This document shows positions 33,172 through 43,008 of a DNA stretch of 64,000 nt, piece by piece (the first letter of the stretch is position 1; each line of letters starts with the position of its first letter). The translations under genes and the position numbers were made by a program. The notes under the pieces are model-generated. The model was not told where the DNA came from. It did not search any database and saw only the letters and a list, made by a program, of their open reading frames with translations. This stretch comes from Roseburia inulinivorans DSM 16841 (GTDB lineage: Bacteria; Bacillota; Clostridia; Lachnospirales; Lachnospiraceae): positions 62,001 through 126,000 of the forward strand of contig NZ_ACFY01000170.1 in assembly GCF_000174195.1 (NCBI RefSeq), written 5' to 3'.

Positions 33172-33462
33172 ATGAATAAATATGAGTTAGCACTCGTTGT
33201 CAGTGCAAAGATCGAAGATGATGCGAGAACAGCTACAGTAGAGAAGGCAAAAGATTATATCGTACGTGCCGGCGGTACTGTAACAGAAGTTGAAGACTGG
33301 GGTAAGAAAAAATTAGCTTACGACATTCAGAAGATGAGCGAAGGTTATTACTACTTCATCCAGTTCGAAGCTGAAGCAACAGTTCCAGCTGCTGTTGAGC
33401 AGGATGTTCGTATTATGGACAATGTTCTTCGTTTCTTATGCGTTAGAAAAGACGAGGCATAG
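33172..33462 (+). CDS. rpsF: 30S ribosomal protein S6
   Basis: A 96-residue protein with the S6 pattern: MNKYELALVVSAKIEDDART at the start, VEDWGKKKLAYDIQKMSEGYYYFIQFEA in the middle and IMDNVLRFLCVRKDE near the end. S6 forms a heterodimer with S18 on the small subunit platform. AAGGAGG precedes the start. The order rpsF-ssb-rpsR is conserved in Firmicutes. Confidence 0.98.
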   Translation: MNKYELALVVSAKIEDDARTATVEKAKDYIVRAGGTVTEVEDWGKKKLAYDIQKMSEGYYYFIQFEAEATVPAAVEQDVRIMDNVLRFLCVRKDEA

Positions 33463-33514
33463 AGAGAATCAGCAGGTGTAATAACCGCTGGTCATAGAAG
33501 AGAGGAAATCGTAT

Positions 33515-33952
33515 ATGAATAAAGTTATTCTTATGGGACGATTGACCAGAGACCCTGAAGTACGTTACTCACAGGGTGAACAGGCAACAGCAATCGCAAG
33601 ATATACACTGGCAGTTGACCGCAGATTCAAGCGTGATGGAGATCAGACCGCAGACTTTATCGGATGTGTGGCATTCGGTAAACTTGGTGAATTTGCAGAG
33701 AAGTATCTTCGCAAAGGAACAAAGGTTGTTGTAACCGGACGTATCCAGACAGGAAGTTATACGAACAAAGACGGTCAGAAAGTATATACAACAGATGTTG
33801 TTGTTGAAGAATGTGAATTTGCAGAGAGCAAGAATGCAGCCGGTGACAATTCCGGGTTCACACCTTCAGACAGACCATCACCAAGCAGTGCAGCAGGCGA
33901 TGGCTTCATGAATATTCCAGATGGAATTGATGAAGAGTTACCATTTAACTAA
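33515..33952 (+). CDS. ssb: Single-stranded DNA-binding protein
   Basis: A 145-residue OB-fold protein beginning MNKVILMGRLTRDPEVRYS, with FIGCVAFGKLGEFAEKYLRKG and a flexible glycine/serine/proline-rich linker. It ends in the acidic tail DGIDEELPFN, the protein-interaction tip found on Gram-positive SSBs. It lies between rpsF and rpsR. Confidence 0.97.
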   Translation: MNKVILMGRLTRDPEVRYSQGEQATAIARYTLAVDRRFKRDGDQTADFIGCVAFGKLGEFAEKYLRKGTKVVVTGRIQTGSYTNKDGQKVYTTDVVVEECEFAESKNAAGDNSGFTPSDRPSPSSAAGDGFMNIPDGIDEELPFN

Positions 33953-33973
33953 ACCTAACAGGAGGTAATAATC

Positions 33974-34238
33974 ATGGCTTTCAATAAAGCAGCAGATAGA
34001 GAAGGCGCTCCAATGAAGAGACGTCCAATGCATAGAAGAAAAAAAGTTTGTGTTTTCTGTGGAAAAGATAACGTTATCGATTACAAAGATACAAACAAAT
34101 TAAAGAGATACATCTCTGAGAGAGGAAAAAATCCTTCCTCGTAGAATCACAGGTAACTGTGCAAAACACCAGAGAGCTCTTACAGTAGCAATCAAGAGAG
34201 CACGTCACGTAGCTCTTATGCCATACGTTTGCGAATAA
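33974..34238 (+). CDS. rpsR: 30S ribosomal protein S18, with an apparent one-base insertion
   Basis: The start is [19 protein letters not shown], followed by [20 protein letters not shown], typical of S18. After SERGK the frame runs to a false stop at 34142. The tract of six A at 34126-34131 holds one A too many; removing it gives [20 protein letters not shown] and a normal end at VCE (TAA 34236-34238), giving the expected 87 residues. S18 is a core ribosomal protein, so a sequencing or assembly error is more likely than a real mutation. Confidence 0.93.
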
Positions 34239-34278
34239 GCTTAGGAAAATCAAGACTTCCCGGGTTCGGGAAAAGTGA

Positions 34279-34309
34279 TTTGACACAAGTTTGACACAAC
34301 ATTTGACAC
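34279..34309 (+). repeat. Three direct TTTGACAC repeats downstream of rpsR
   Basis: TTTGACAC begins at 34279, 34290 and 34302 (steps of 11 and 12 bases), between a small hairpin (CTTCCCG/CGGGAA, about 34256-34272) and the terminator at 34322. The near-helical spacing suggests a protein binding array. Confidence 0.7.
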
Positions 34310-34321
34310 GAAAAAAATAGG

Positions 34322-34355
34322 AAAGACCAATTATCCTCGGGTAGTTGGTCTTTTT
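34322..34355 (+). terminator. Intrinsic terminator of the rpsF operon
   Basis: AAAGACCAA (34322-34330) pairs with TTGGTCTTT (34345-34353). A T-run ends at 34355. Confidence 0.82.
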
Positions 34356-34397
34356 GTGTGTCGGTACAGGATCATTTTGGATAAAAAGGAAAGAAAG

Positions 34398-35771
34398 ATG
34401 AAGAACAGACTATACGATGCCACAAAAATCGACTGGGACAATCTCATGTTTTCCACAAAGGAATTATGGATGCTGCTCATCCCGATCATGGTCGAACAGA
34501 TGTTAAATTCCCTGATGGGAATGGCAGACACCATGATGGTGAGCAATGTGGGAAGTGTCGCAATGTCAGCGGTTTCACTTGTGGATTCTATCAATACGCT
34601 TGTGGTCCAGGTGTTTGCAGCACTTGCCACCGGGGCGGCGATCATATGCTCCCACTATCTGGGAAAAGGGGATGAGAGAGGCGCTAACAAAGCGGCAAGG
34701 CAGATTTTCCTCACCGTGATCGTGATTTCTTTAACGATCACGGCAGGCGGACTGATCTTCTGCCGGCCGCTGTTACGCCTGATTTTTGGAGCTGTGGAGC
34801 CTGCGGTTATGGAGGATTCCATTATATATTTCCTGATCACGGCATCTTCCTATCCGTTTATTGCCCTGTTTAATGCAGGAGGAGCCTTTTACCGTGCAGG
34901 AGGAAACTCCAAATTCCCAATGCAGATATCAATCATTTCCAATGTGCTGAACATCATCGGAAATGCGGTGCTTATTTTTGGGTGTGATATGGGAGTGGCA
35001 GGAGCAGCGATATCAACGCTTGTTTCAAGAGTATTCTGCGCCATTGTCGTTTTGTTTTTCCTGAGAAAACCAAAACAGAAAATCGTGCTGGACCAATATC
35101 ACACGATCCGGCCGGATTTTCCGCTGATCGGAAAGATCCTTGCGATCGGTATTCCTGCCGGAGTGGAAAATGGCATGTTTCAGTTTGGAAAACTTGCAAT
35201 CCAGTCCACGGTTTCCACCCTGGGAACACAGGCAATCGCGGCGCAGGCGATGACGGTAATTTTTGAAAATGTCAATGGAATTGCAGCAATCGCTGTGGGA
35301 ATTGGACTTATGACCGTGGCAGGTCAGGCGTTTGGCGCAGGAAGAAAAGAGGAAGCCAAATATTATATTATAAAATTAACAGGATATGCAGAGATCGTGC
35401 TGATTATTTCGTGTGCGGTCACATTCCTTATCAGCCGTCTGATCATGCATCTTGCCGGCATGGAGGCTGAGAGCATGGAACTCTGCTATCAGATGCTGAT
35501 CGCGATCACGATCGCAAAACCGATCCTCTGGGCACTGTCTTTCATTCCTCCATACGGACTCAGAGCAGCGGGAGATGTAAAGTTTTCTATGATCACAGCT
35601 ACGTGCACGATGTGGTTCTGCAGGGTGGCACTGGCGGTTTATCTGATCCGTTTTCAGGGATTTGGACCGATCGCAGTGTGGATCGGTATGTTTGCAGACT
35701 GGGGAATCCGAAGCATTATCTTCTCCATTCGTTTCCTGTCAGGCAAATGGATGGAAAAACACGTGATTTAA
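34398..35771 (+). CDS. MATE family efflux transporter
   Basis: This 457-residue membrane protein has about twelve hydrophobic segments in two homologous halves: LLIPIMVEQMLNSLMGMADTMMVS begins the first and AIGIPAGVENGMFQFGKLA begins the second. MATE pumps export cationic drugs and metabolites using Na+ or H+ gradients. ATG 34398 follows AAGGAAAG. It stands alone between two terminators. It also serves as an in-window reference for the decayed MATE gene at 57289-58091. Confidence 0.93.
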   Translation: MKNRLYDATKIDWDNLMFSTKELWMLLIPIMVEQMLNSLMGMADTMMVSNVGSVAMSAVSLVDSINTLVVQVFAALATGAAIICSHYLGKGDERGANKAARQIFLTVIVISLTITAGGLIFCRPLLRLIFGAVEPAVMEDSIIYFLITASSYPFIALFNAGGAFYRAGGNSKFPMQISIISNVLNIIGNAVLIFGCDMGVAGAAISTLVSRVFCAIVVLFFLRKPKQKIVLDQYHTIRPDFPLIGKILAIGIPAGVENGMFQFGKLAIQSTVSTLGTQAIAAQAMTVIFENVNGIAAIAVGIGLMTVAGQAFGAGRKEEAKYYIIKLTGYAEIVLIISCAVTFLISRLIMHLAGMEAESMELCYQMLIAITIAKPILWALSFIPPYGLRAAGDVKFSMITATCTMWFCRVALAVYLIRFQGFGPIAVWIGMFADWGIRSIIFSIRFLSGKWMEKHVI

Positions 35772-35778
35772 ATAATAC

Positions 35779-35821
35779 AAAAGTCTTTAGAAAAATTAAT
35801 GTTTTTTTAAAGACTTTTTTT
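35779..35821 (+). terminator. Intrinsic terminator after MATE gene
   Basis: AAAAGTCTTTA (35779-35789) pairs with TAAAGACTTTT (from 35808), ending in a T-run. Confidence 0.8.
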
Positions 35822-35829
35822 GTTATAAT
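35821..35829 (+). promoter_or_regulatory. Extended -10 promoter for the lipoprotein gene
   Basis: TGTTATAAT is a perfect extended -10 (TG-N-TATAAT). No good -35 is present, as is common for extended -10 promoters. It lies 62 bases upstream of the start codon. Confidence 0.55.
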
Positions 35830-35891
35830 GTGATAGGCTTTTTTCATAAGTTTAAGGAAAACGGAAGAGACTGACAAAAGGATTACACAAT

Positions 35892-36599
35892 ATGAAAAAG
35901 AAATTGAGAAAATATATCATACTTCCATTGCTGGCAGTTTTATGGTTATGTGGATGCGGTAAAAAAGAGGAGACAGATAAAGCAGAAACAGTTCCTGATA
36001 CGGCAGCGGAAACGGAAAGTCAGACAGAAGAGACGGAAGAGAAAGAACAGGAACGTACACAGTACCCTGTTTCTGAGGCAGATACAGAGACGATTTATGC
36101 CGACAGGGAGAAGAACCAGGAACTTGCGGATTTCCTGATTGCTTATTATCAGATACCGGAGGAATTTTGTGCGGAGACGCGCTATTATTATGATATGGTC
36201 GATCTGAATGAAGATGGAACCGAGGAAATCCTTGCTGTGGTGGTTGGTGAATATACGGAATGTGACGGCGGTGATCCGGCAGTGATCCTTGAGCAGAGTG
36301 AACAGGGATATCAGGTGCTGGAGAGTTTTGCGTATGTCCGTACTCCAGTGTATGTGAGCGATACGATGACTGACGGATGGCATGATCTTATTTTTCCGGC
36401 ATACGGCGGGGAAGAGGGAACTGGATTTCGGGTTTTCCATTATCAGGATGGCATAGGTTATCAGAATGAGAACATGGAATTTATGGAAGACATGGACGAA
36501 AATTTTTGCGGAAAAAAGATGATCGCAGACAATTTTATTGATGATATGGATAAGGGAAATTATCTGCCCTTACGTGAAACACCTTTATCGGGAAATTAA
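35892..36599 (+). CDS. Lipoprotein of unknown function
   Basis: This 235-residue protein has a clear lipoprotein signal (LLAVLWLCGC, Cys near residue 22), a Glu/Thr-rich low-complexity linker (about 25-60), then a compact domain. The segment DMVDLNEDGTEEILAVVVGEYT resembles the short calcium-binding or FG-GAP-like DLNxDGxxE motif often seen in secreted clostridial proteins. I cannot assign a function. It precedes gdpP by about 90 bases, with no terminator between them. Confidence 0.8.
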   Translation: MKKKLRKYIILPLLAVLWLCGCGKKEETDKAETVPDTAAETESQTEETEEKEQERTQYPVSEADTETIYADREKNQELADFLIAYYQIPEEFCAETRYYYDMVDLNEDGTEEILAVVVGEYTECDGGDPAVILEQSEQGYQVLESFAYVRTPVYVSDTMTDGWHDLIFPAYGGEEGTGFRVFHYQDGIGYQNENMEFMEDMDENFCGKKMIADNFIDDMDKGNYLPLRETPLSGN

Positions 36600-36690
36600 A
36601 TCAGAAAAATAAGCTTTATATTATACCCTTTCAATGATATAATGGAATACAAATCGTTACTATTTTGCAGGATTTTTAAAGGGTGTGAAT

Positions 36691-38745
36691 ATGAAGAAAA
36701 CGAATATAAAATTAAAAGGAAAGCTTCGCAGATATTTGAACTGGCCTTTGTATCTCACCATTGTATTGATTTTGATGGATGTTGCAATGTATGCACAGGA
36801 CATACAGATGGGAGCAGAGTTTTCAGGATTTATCGTTTTATACGTTATCATTGTACTGATATCAAACAGGCGGAACAGACCACTTCTGATCAATGAGCTG
36901 GTGAATTTTGCCACACAGTACGGAACTGTACAGAAACAGCTTTTGAATGATTTTGAGATTCCGTATGCATTGCTGGATTATAATTCGAGATTTCTGTGGA
37001 TGAATGAAAAATTTACAGAGATCACAGGCAAGGACAAAAATTACCATAAGTCAGTGACCACAGTATTTCCGAGTCTGACAAAGGATATCCTTCAGAAATC
37101 CGAAGCGGTAGGATCCATAAATGTAATGCTGGATGACCGCAATTACCGTATTTCCATGAAGCGCATTTATTTTGATTCCGTGACAAGGGACAGTGCTATC
37201 GTGGCGATCAACGACACGGATGAGTATCTGACTGCCATATATCTGTTTGACGAGACAGAACTGAATCGTTATATCAGAGAGAACGAGGAGCAGAAGCTTG
37301 TTGCGGGACTGATCTATATTGACAATTACGAGGAAGCGTTAGACAGTATCGAGGATGTGAAGCGTTCCCTTTTGATCGCACTTGTAGACCGCAAGGTCAA
37401 TAAGTATTTTACTGAGATCGATGCCCTTGTGCGTAAGATTGAGAAAGACAAATATTTTGTTGTATTCAAATACAAGTATTTAGAGCAGCTCTCAGCAGAT
37501 AAGTTCAAGCTGATCGAGGATGTAAAGAGCATCAAAGTCGGAAATGAGATGGCGATCACCTTAAGTATCGGAGTCGGTGCCGGAGGTGTCAGCTATACAC
37601 AGAATTACGAGTACGCCCGCATGGGAATTGACCTTGCATTAGGACGTGGCGGCGATCAGGTCGTTGTAAAAGAAGGCGAGGAAGTCACTTATTATGGAGG
37701 CAAGGCAAAACAGGTAGAGCGTAACACCAGAGTAAAAGCCAGAGTAAAGGCCCATGCACTCCGCGAGATCATCGAGAGCCGTGAACATGTGGTCATTATG
37801 GGACATACGATCAGTGACGTGGACTCTCTTGGTGCTGCGATCGGTGTGTACTGCGCAGCCCGTGTGCTTGGCAAGAAGGCACAGATCGTTTTAAATGAAG
37901 TCACGACATCCCTCCGACCGCTGGTAGAATGTTTTACGGAAGAAAAAGGTTACCCGGCAGATTTATTCATTAAGAATGAAGAGGCGCTTCTGATCACAAA
38001 TAAGAATACACTGGTCATGGTTGTGGACACAAACCGTCCGAGCTACACAGAATGCCCGGAGCTGTTAAACCGTACCGACACGATCTGTGTATTCGATCAC
38101 CACAGACAGAACAGTGAAGTCATTGAGAATCCGGTACTTTCCTATATCGAGCCATATGCGTCGAGCGCATGCGAGATGATCGCGGAAGTATTGCAGTACT
38201 TTTCGGAAAATATTAAGCTGGAACCGAGTGAGGCAGACTGTATTTACGCAGGCATCCTCATTGATACCAATAATTTTATGACAAAAACAGGCGTGCGCAC
38301 TTTTGAGGCAGCGGCATATCTCAGAAGAGCCGGAGCGGAAGTCACGCGTGTCAGAAAAATGCTGCGAAATGATATGGCTGCTTATAAAGCGAGAGCTGAG
38401 GCGGTCCGTCATGCAGAGGTCTACCGGGGAGCATTTGCAATCTCTGTCTGCCCGGCGGACAATATTGAGAGCCCTACAATTGTAGGAGCACAGGCGGCAA
38501 ATGAATTATTAAATATTGTGGGAATTAAGGCATCCTTCGTTTTGACGGAGTATCAGGGAAAAATCTATATCAGTTCAAGATCCATTGATGAGATCAATGT
38601 CCAGCTCATTATGGAACGTGTGGGTGGCGGTGGTCACTTAAACGTTGCGGGAGCGCAGTTGACGAACTGTACGATCCAGGAGGCAAAGCGAATGATCCAG
38701 GACACCATTGACGAGATGATAAAAGAAGGAGATATTCAGGAATGA
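36691..38745 (+). CDS. gdpP: Cyclic-di-AMP phosphodiesterase GdpP
   Basis: A 684-residue membrane-bound enzyme that hydrolyses c-di-AMP. Domains in order: two membrane segments (about 15-58), PAS domain (about 75-150), degenerate GGDEF (about 165-300), DHH domain with MGHTISDVDSLGAAIG and VVDTNRPS plus FDHHRQNS metal motifs (about 330-500), and DHHA1 with GGGGHLNVAGAQ near the end. ATG 36691 is favoured over GTG 36685 because AAAGGGTG is well placed for it. The stop overlaps the rplI start by four bases. The order gdpP-rplI-dnaB equals yybT-rplI-dnaC in Bacillus. Confidence 0.96.
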   Translation: MKKTNIKLKGKLRRYLNWPLYLTIVLILMDVAMYAQDIQMGAEFSGFIVLYVIIVLISNRRNRPLLINELVNFATQYGTVQKQLLNDFEIPYALLDYNSRFLWMNEKFTEITGKDKNYHKSVTTVFPSLTKDILQKSEAVGSINVMLDDRNYRISMKRIYFDSVTRDSAIVAINDTDEYLTAIYLFDETELNRYIRENEEQKLVAGLIYIDNYEEALDSIEDVKRSLLIALVDRKVNKYFTEIDALVRKIEKDKYFVVFKYKYLEQLSADKFKLIEDVKSIKVGNEMAITLSIGVGAGGVSYTQNYEYARMGIDLALGRGGDQVVVKEGEEVTYYGGKAKQVERNTRVKARVKAHALREIIESREHVVIMGHTISDVDSLGAAIGVYCAARVLGKKAQIVLNEVTTSLRPLVECFTEEKGYPADLFIKNEEALLITNKNTLVMVVDTNRPSYTECPELLNRTDTICVFDHHRQNSEVIENPVLSYIEPYASSACEMIAEVLQYFSENIKLEPSEADCIYAGILIDTNNFMTKTGVRTFEAAAYLRRAGAEVTRVRKMLRNDMAAYKARAEAVRHAEVYRGAFAISVCPADNIESPTIVGAQAANELLNIVGIKASFVLTEYQGKIYISSRSIDEINVQLIMERVGGGGHLNVAGAQLTNCTIQEAKRMIQDTIDEMIKEGDIQE

Positions 38746-39188
38746 AAGTAATATTATTACAGGATGTAAAAGCATTAGGAAAAAAGGGAGACGTTGTCAA
38801 TGTCAGTGACGGTTACGCACGCAACGCTATTTTTCCGAAAAAATTAGGCGTGGAAGCAAATGCCAAAAATTTAAATGATCTGAAATTACAGAATCAGCAT
38901 GCAGATAAAGTTGCACAGGAGAATTACGAGGCAGCGCTTGCAATGGCGGAAAATTTAAAAGATAAGAAAGTAACTGTTAAGATGAAAGCCGGTGAAGGCG
39001 GAAGAACCTTTGGTTCTGTTTCCACAAAAGAGATCTCAGCAGCGGCAAAAGAGCAGCTTGGATTAGAACTCGACAAGAAGAAAATGCAGCTTGCAGAGCC
39101 AATCAGAAGCTTTGGCGTTGTGGAAGTTCCGGTAAAACTCCACACCAAAGTAACCGGAAAACTTGCCGTTCATGTAGTAGAATTATAG
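38742..39188 (+). CDS. rplI: 50S ribosomal protein L9
   Basis: A 148-residue protein starting MKVILLQDVKALGKKGDVVN, with VSDGYARNAIFPKKLGVEA, the L9 N-terminal domain signature. A long connecting helix and the C-terminal domain (SFGVVEVPVKLHTKVTGKLAVHV) follow. The start overlaps the gdpP stop (ATGA), implying translational coupling. Confidence 0.98.
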   Translation: MKVILLQDVKALGKKGDVVNVSDGYARNAIFPKKLGVEANAKNLNDLKLQNQHADKVAQENYEAALAMAENLKDKKVTVKMKAGEGGRTFGSVSTKEISAAAKEQLGLELDKKKMQLAEPIRSFGVVEVPVKLHTKVTGKLAVHVVEL

Positions 39189-39198
39189 GGAGGATCTC

Positions 39199-40536
<1,338 letters not shown>

Positions 40537-40545
40537 TCAGTACCG

Positions 40546-40621
40546 TCGGGGTGTTGTGCAGTTTCCGGCAGAAAAACGATTTTGTTTTTCTGTCGGAATT
40601 TGTATAACACCCCGATTTTTG
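40546..40621 (+). terminator. Long terminator after dnaB
   Basis: TCGGGGTGTT (from 40546) pairs with AACACCCCGA, and an inner stem TTCCGGCAGAAAAAC pairs with GTTTTTCTGTCGGAA. Five T follow. Confidence 0.85.
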
Positions 40622-40645
40622 TCTGAAAAAGGCGACCGATTTTCC

Positions 40646-40674
40646 TTGAGGGCTTGTCCTGCGACGCTTATAAT
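40646..40674 (+). promoter_or_regulatory. SigA-type promoter for the MerR-type gene
   Basis: TTGAGG (40646-40651), 17-base spacer, perfect TATAAT (40669-40674). The start codon is at 40701. Confidence 0.78.
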
Positions 40675-40700
40675 AATGGTAAGCTTAAAGGGAGGAAAAT

Positions 40701-41318
40701 ATGGAAAAAGTACGGTATATGATTTCAGATGCATCCAGCATGGTAAATGTGGAATCGCATGTATTGCGTTACTGGGAAGATGAATTGGAGTTAAACATTC
40801 CGCGAAACGAAATGGGACACCGTTACTATACACAGGAAAATATCAAAGAATTTCAATATATCAAAGAATTAAAAGAGAAGGGCTATCAGCTCAAAGCCAT
40901 AAAAATGATCGTACATAATGGTGATATGGAGCAGAGACTTCCGGAACTTACCGGAAATGAGGCAGATAAGCCTGGTGGCGTAAAAAATCATCAGGTTTAT
41001 TTTAAAAACCCGGAGACCTTAGCTTTGGCAGAGGCAAAGCAGAGCATATTGGACAATACGGACCGCATGGCGCAATTCACAGAACTCATGACAGATATTG
41101 TGGGCAAGGCGATCGCAGCAAACAATGAAAATTTAAGCAGGACGATCAGCGAAGATGTGGGGGAACAGGTACTCAAGGAGATGAATTATCTGATGCGGGA
41201 GCGTGAGGAACTGGAAGAGGAACGTTTCCGGCAGCTGGATGAGGCAATCCGCGGCAATTTAAAAAGAAAAAACACCATTATTAAAAAATGGACAAAGAAA
41301 AAACCGTCAGAAGCCTGA
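40701..41318 (+). CDS. MerR-type helix-turn-helix DNA-binding protein
   Basis: This 205-residue protein starts with a MerR winged helix (about 5-75): MISDASSMVNVESHVLRYWEDEL, GHRYYTQENI and IKELKEKGYQLKAIK. The rest is helical with coiled-coil character and a basic end (LKRKNTIIKKWTKKK). There is no membrane segment and no Cys-rich metal site, so the inducer is unknown. The wing-helix region resembles regulators of chromosome or sporulation functions (RacA-like) as much as metal sensors. GGAGG precedes the start. The terminator stem begins inside its last codons. Confidence 0.82.
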   Translation: MEKVRYMISDASSMVNVESHVLRYWEDELELNIPRNEMGHRYYTQENIKEFQYIKELKEKGYQLKAIKMIVHNGDMEQRLPELTGNEADKPGGVKNHQVYFKNPETLALAEAKQSILDNTDRMAQFTELMTDIVGKAIAANNENLSRTISEDVGEQVLKEMNYLMREREELEEERFRQLDEAIRGNLKRKNTIIKKWTKKKPSEA

Positions 41319-41325
41319 CGGTTTT
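41299..41325. terminator. Intrinsic terminator overlapping the MerR gene end
   Basis: AAAAACCGTCAG pairs with CTGACGGTTTTT around AAGC. It overlaps the last codons and stop at 41318, and can also serve the ferredoxin gene that converges from the right. Confidence 0.85.
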
Positions 41326-41356
41326 TCTTATGTACTTTTGCAAAGCCTGTTGCGGA

Positions 41357-41557
<201 letters not shown>

Positions 41558-41760
41558 TCATTATTCTGCGTATTAAGAATACGCATCACATCATAAATGA
41601 TGTAAGGTTATCGTCGCCAATAACTTTAACACACATTTTAATACAAACAGACACGGTTTACAAGTCCATAACATGAAAAATCGTGTATTTTAATTAGCAC
41701 AAGCCATTAAAATACACGATAATGAAAGCGTAAATGATAAATATTGCTCAATAACAAAAA

Positions 41761-42798
41761 TTAAAAAGTTGAGAAGTGATACAGCGTCTTGGAACGGAAA
41801 TCCTCGCCGGGATGAAGCACGATGCTTGGGAAATTTCCGTGATTGATCGCATCAGGGAAATGCTGTGTTTCCAGGCAGACACTGGAGTGCTCTGCGTATG
41901 GAACGCCCTCTTTTCCCGGAAGCTTCATTGGCTGGTTTGCGACATAAAGCTGCAGACCCGGCTGGTCCGTAAAGCAGGTCATGCGGATTCCCGTCTCTTT
42001 GGACTGGAGAACGGCAGCCTCCCTGAGACCGGTTCCATTGATGACAAAGTTGTGATCGTAAGTGCCGAATTTTTTAAACTGCTCATAATCGGAGTTGTAC
42101 ATTTTTCCGATTGTGTGCATGGTGCGGAAGTCAAATGGAGTGCCATCTACCGGGATAAACTTTCCGGTTGGAGCCTGGGAGTCATCGAGTTCCGTGATCT
42201 CATCTGCATCAATAAACAATTCATGCGACATAATATCTCCATGACCTTCACCGTTTAAGTTAAAATAACCGTGATTTGTCACATTGAACAGTGTATCCGC
42301 ATCTGTGGATGCTTCGTAAAGAATCGAAAGCTCATTGTCCTCGGACCATCCATAAGTGACTGTCAGTGTCAGATTACCGGGATATCCCTCTTCCCCATCT
42401 GCTGAATTCATGGTTAAAATTAATTTGTCATCTTTGATCTTCGATTCCCAGATCTTAGAAGCGTAACCGACGATACCGCCGTGCAGATGATTTGTTCCGT
42501 TGTTGATGGCAAGCTGGTATTCTTTTCCATTCAGAGAAAAGTGGCCATCTTTGATGCGGTTGGCAACCCGGCCTACTACAGCACCGAGACTTGCATCATC
42601 GTCTGCATAGTGATCGGCTGTTGAGAATCCAAGACATACATCTACCGGATCACCATTGCGGTCCGGCACGACAATTTTTGTCAGACGGCAGCCAAAGTCA
42701 ATGATCTCAACATAAGCGCCGCTTGTATTTTCCAAATGAAATAAATTAATAGTGGAACCGTTTTTGGTAGTTCCAAATTCAGATTTTGTAATTTTCAT
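41761..42798 (-). CDS. galM: Aldose 1-epimerase (galactose mutarotase)
   Basis: A 345-residue cytoplasmic enzyme that interconverts alpha and beta anomers of galactose and other aldoses. It starts MKITKSEFGTTKNG and has GCRLTKIVVPDRNG, NRIKDGHFSLNGKEYQL, NNGTNHLHGG (His), VTNHGYFNLNG (His) and the C-terminal CLETQHFPDAINH, whose Glu is the catalytic base. Start ATG 42798 is preferred because AGGAGGGAG lies upstream; the frame is open to 42894. It is monocistronic, with no gal operon genes nearby. Confidence 0.95.
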   Translation of the reverse strand: MKITKSEFGTTKNGSTINLFHLENTSGAYVEIIDFGCRLTKIVVPDRNGDPVDVCLGFSTADHYADDDASLGAVVGRVANRIKDGHFSLNGKEYQLAINNGTNHLHGGIVGYASKIWESKIKDDKLILTMNSADGEEGYPGNLTLTVTYGWSEDNELSILYEASTDADTLFNVTNHGYFNLNGEGHGDIMSHELFIDADEITELDDSQAPTGKFIPVDGTPFDFRTMHTIGKMYNSDYEQFKKFGTYDHNFVINGTGLREAAVLQSKETGIRMTCFTDQPGLQLYVANQPMKLPGKEGVPYAEHSSVCLETQHFPDAINHGNFPSIVLHPGEDFRSKTLYHFSTF

Positions 42799-42953
42799 AA
42801 CGATCTCCCTCCTGTAAGAAAGATTGCTGATATTCCTGCCAATACATAAAATATCGGAAAAGAAGCAGTTATTATTTAAAAATAACTGCTGCATGAATAT
42901 TCTTTACCTAATAAAAATTATTATGCCACATTTAGAAAAACATAGCAAGTATG

Positions 42954-42982
42954 TTGCCTAATTTTTGGAATTGTGAGATAAT
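42954..42982 (+). promoter_or_regulatory. Promoter for the ywlC-upp-atp region
   Basis: TTGCCT (42954-42959), 17-base spacer, GATAAT (42977-42982), 26 bases before the ywlC start. Confidence 0.65.
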
Positions 42983-43008
42983 AATGCATGAATATTCGGA
43001 GGAATAAC

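Noticed and set aside
33974..34238. Programmed frameshift in rpsR
   Set aside because: No family precedent; the required change is removal of one base from an A-run, and the next gene-level example (upp) needs the opposite change, pointing to sequence errors.
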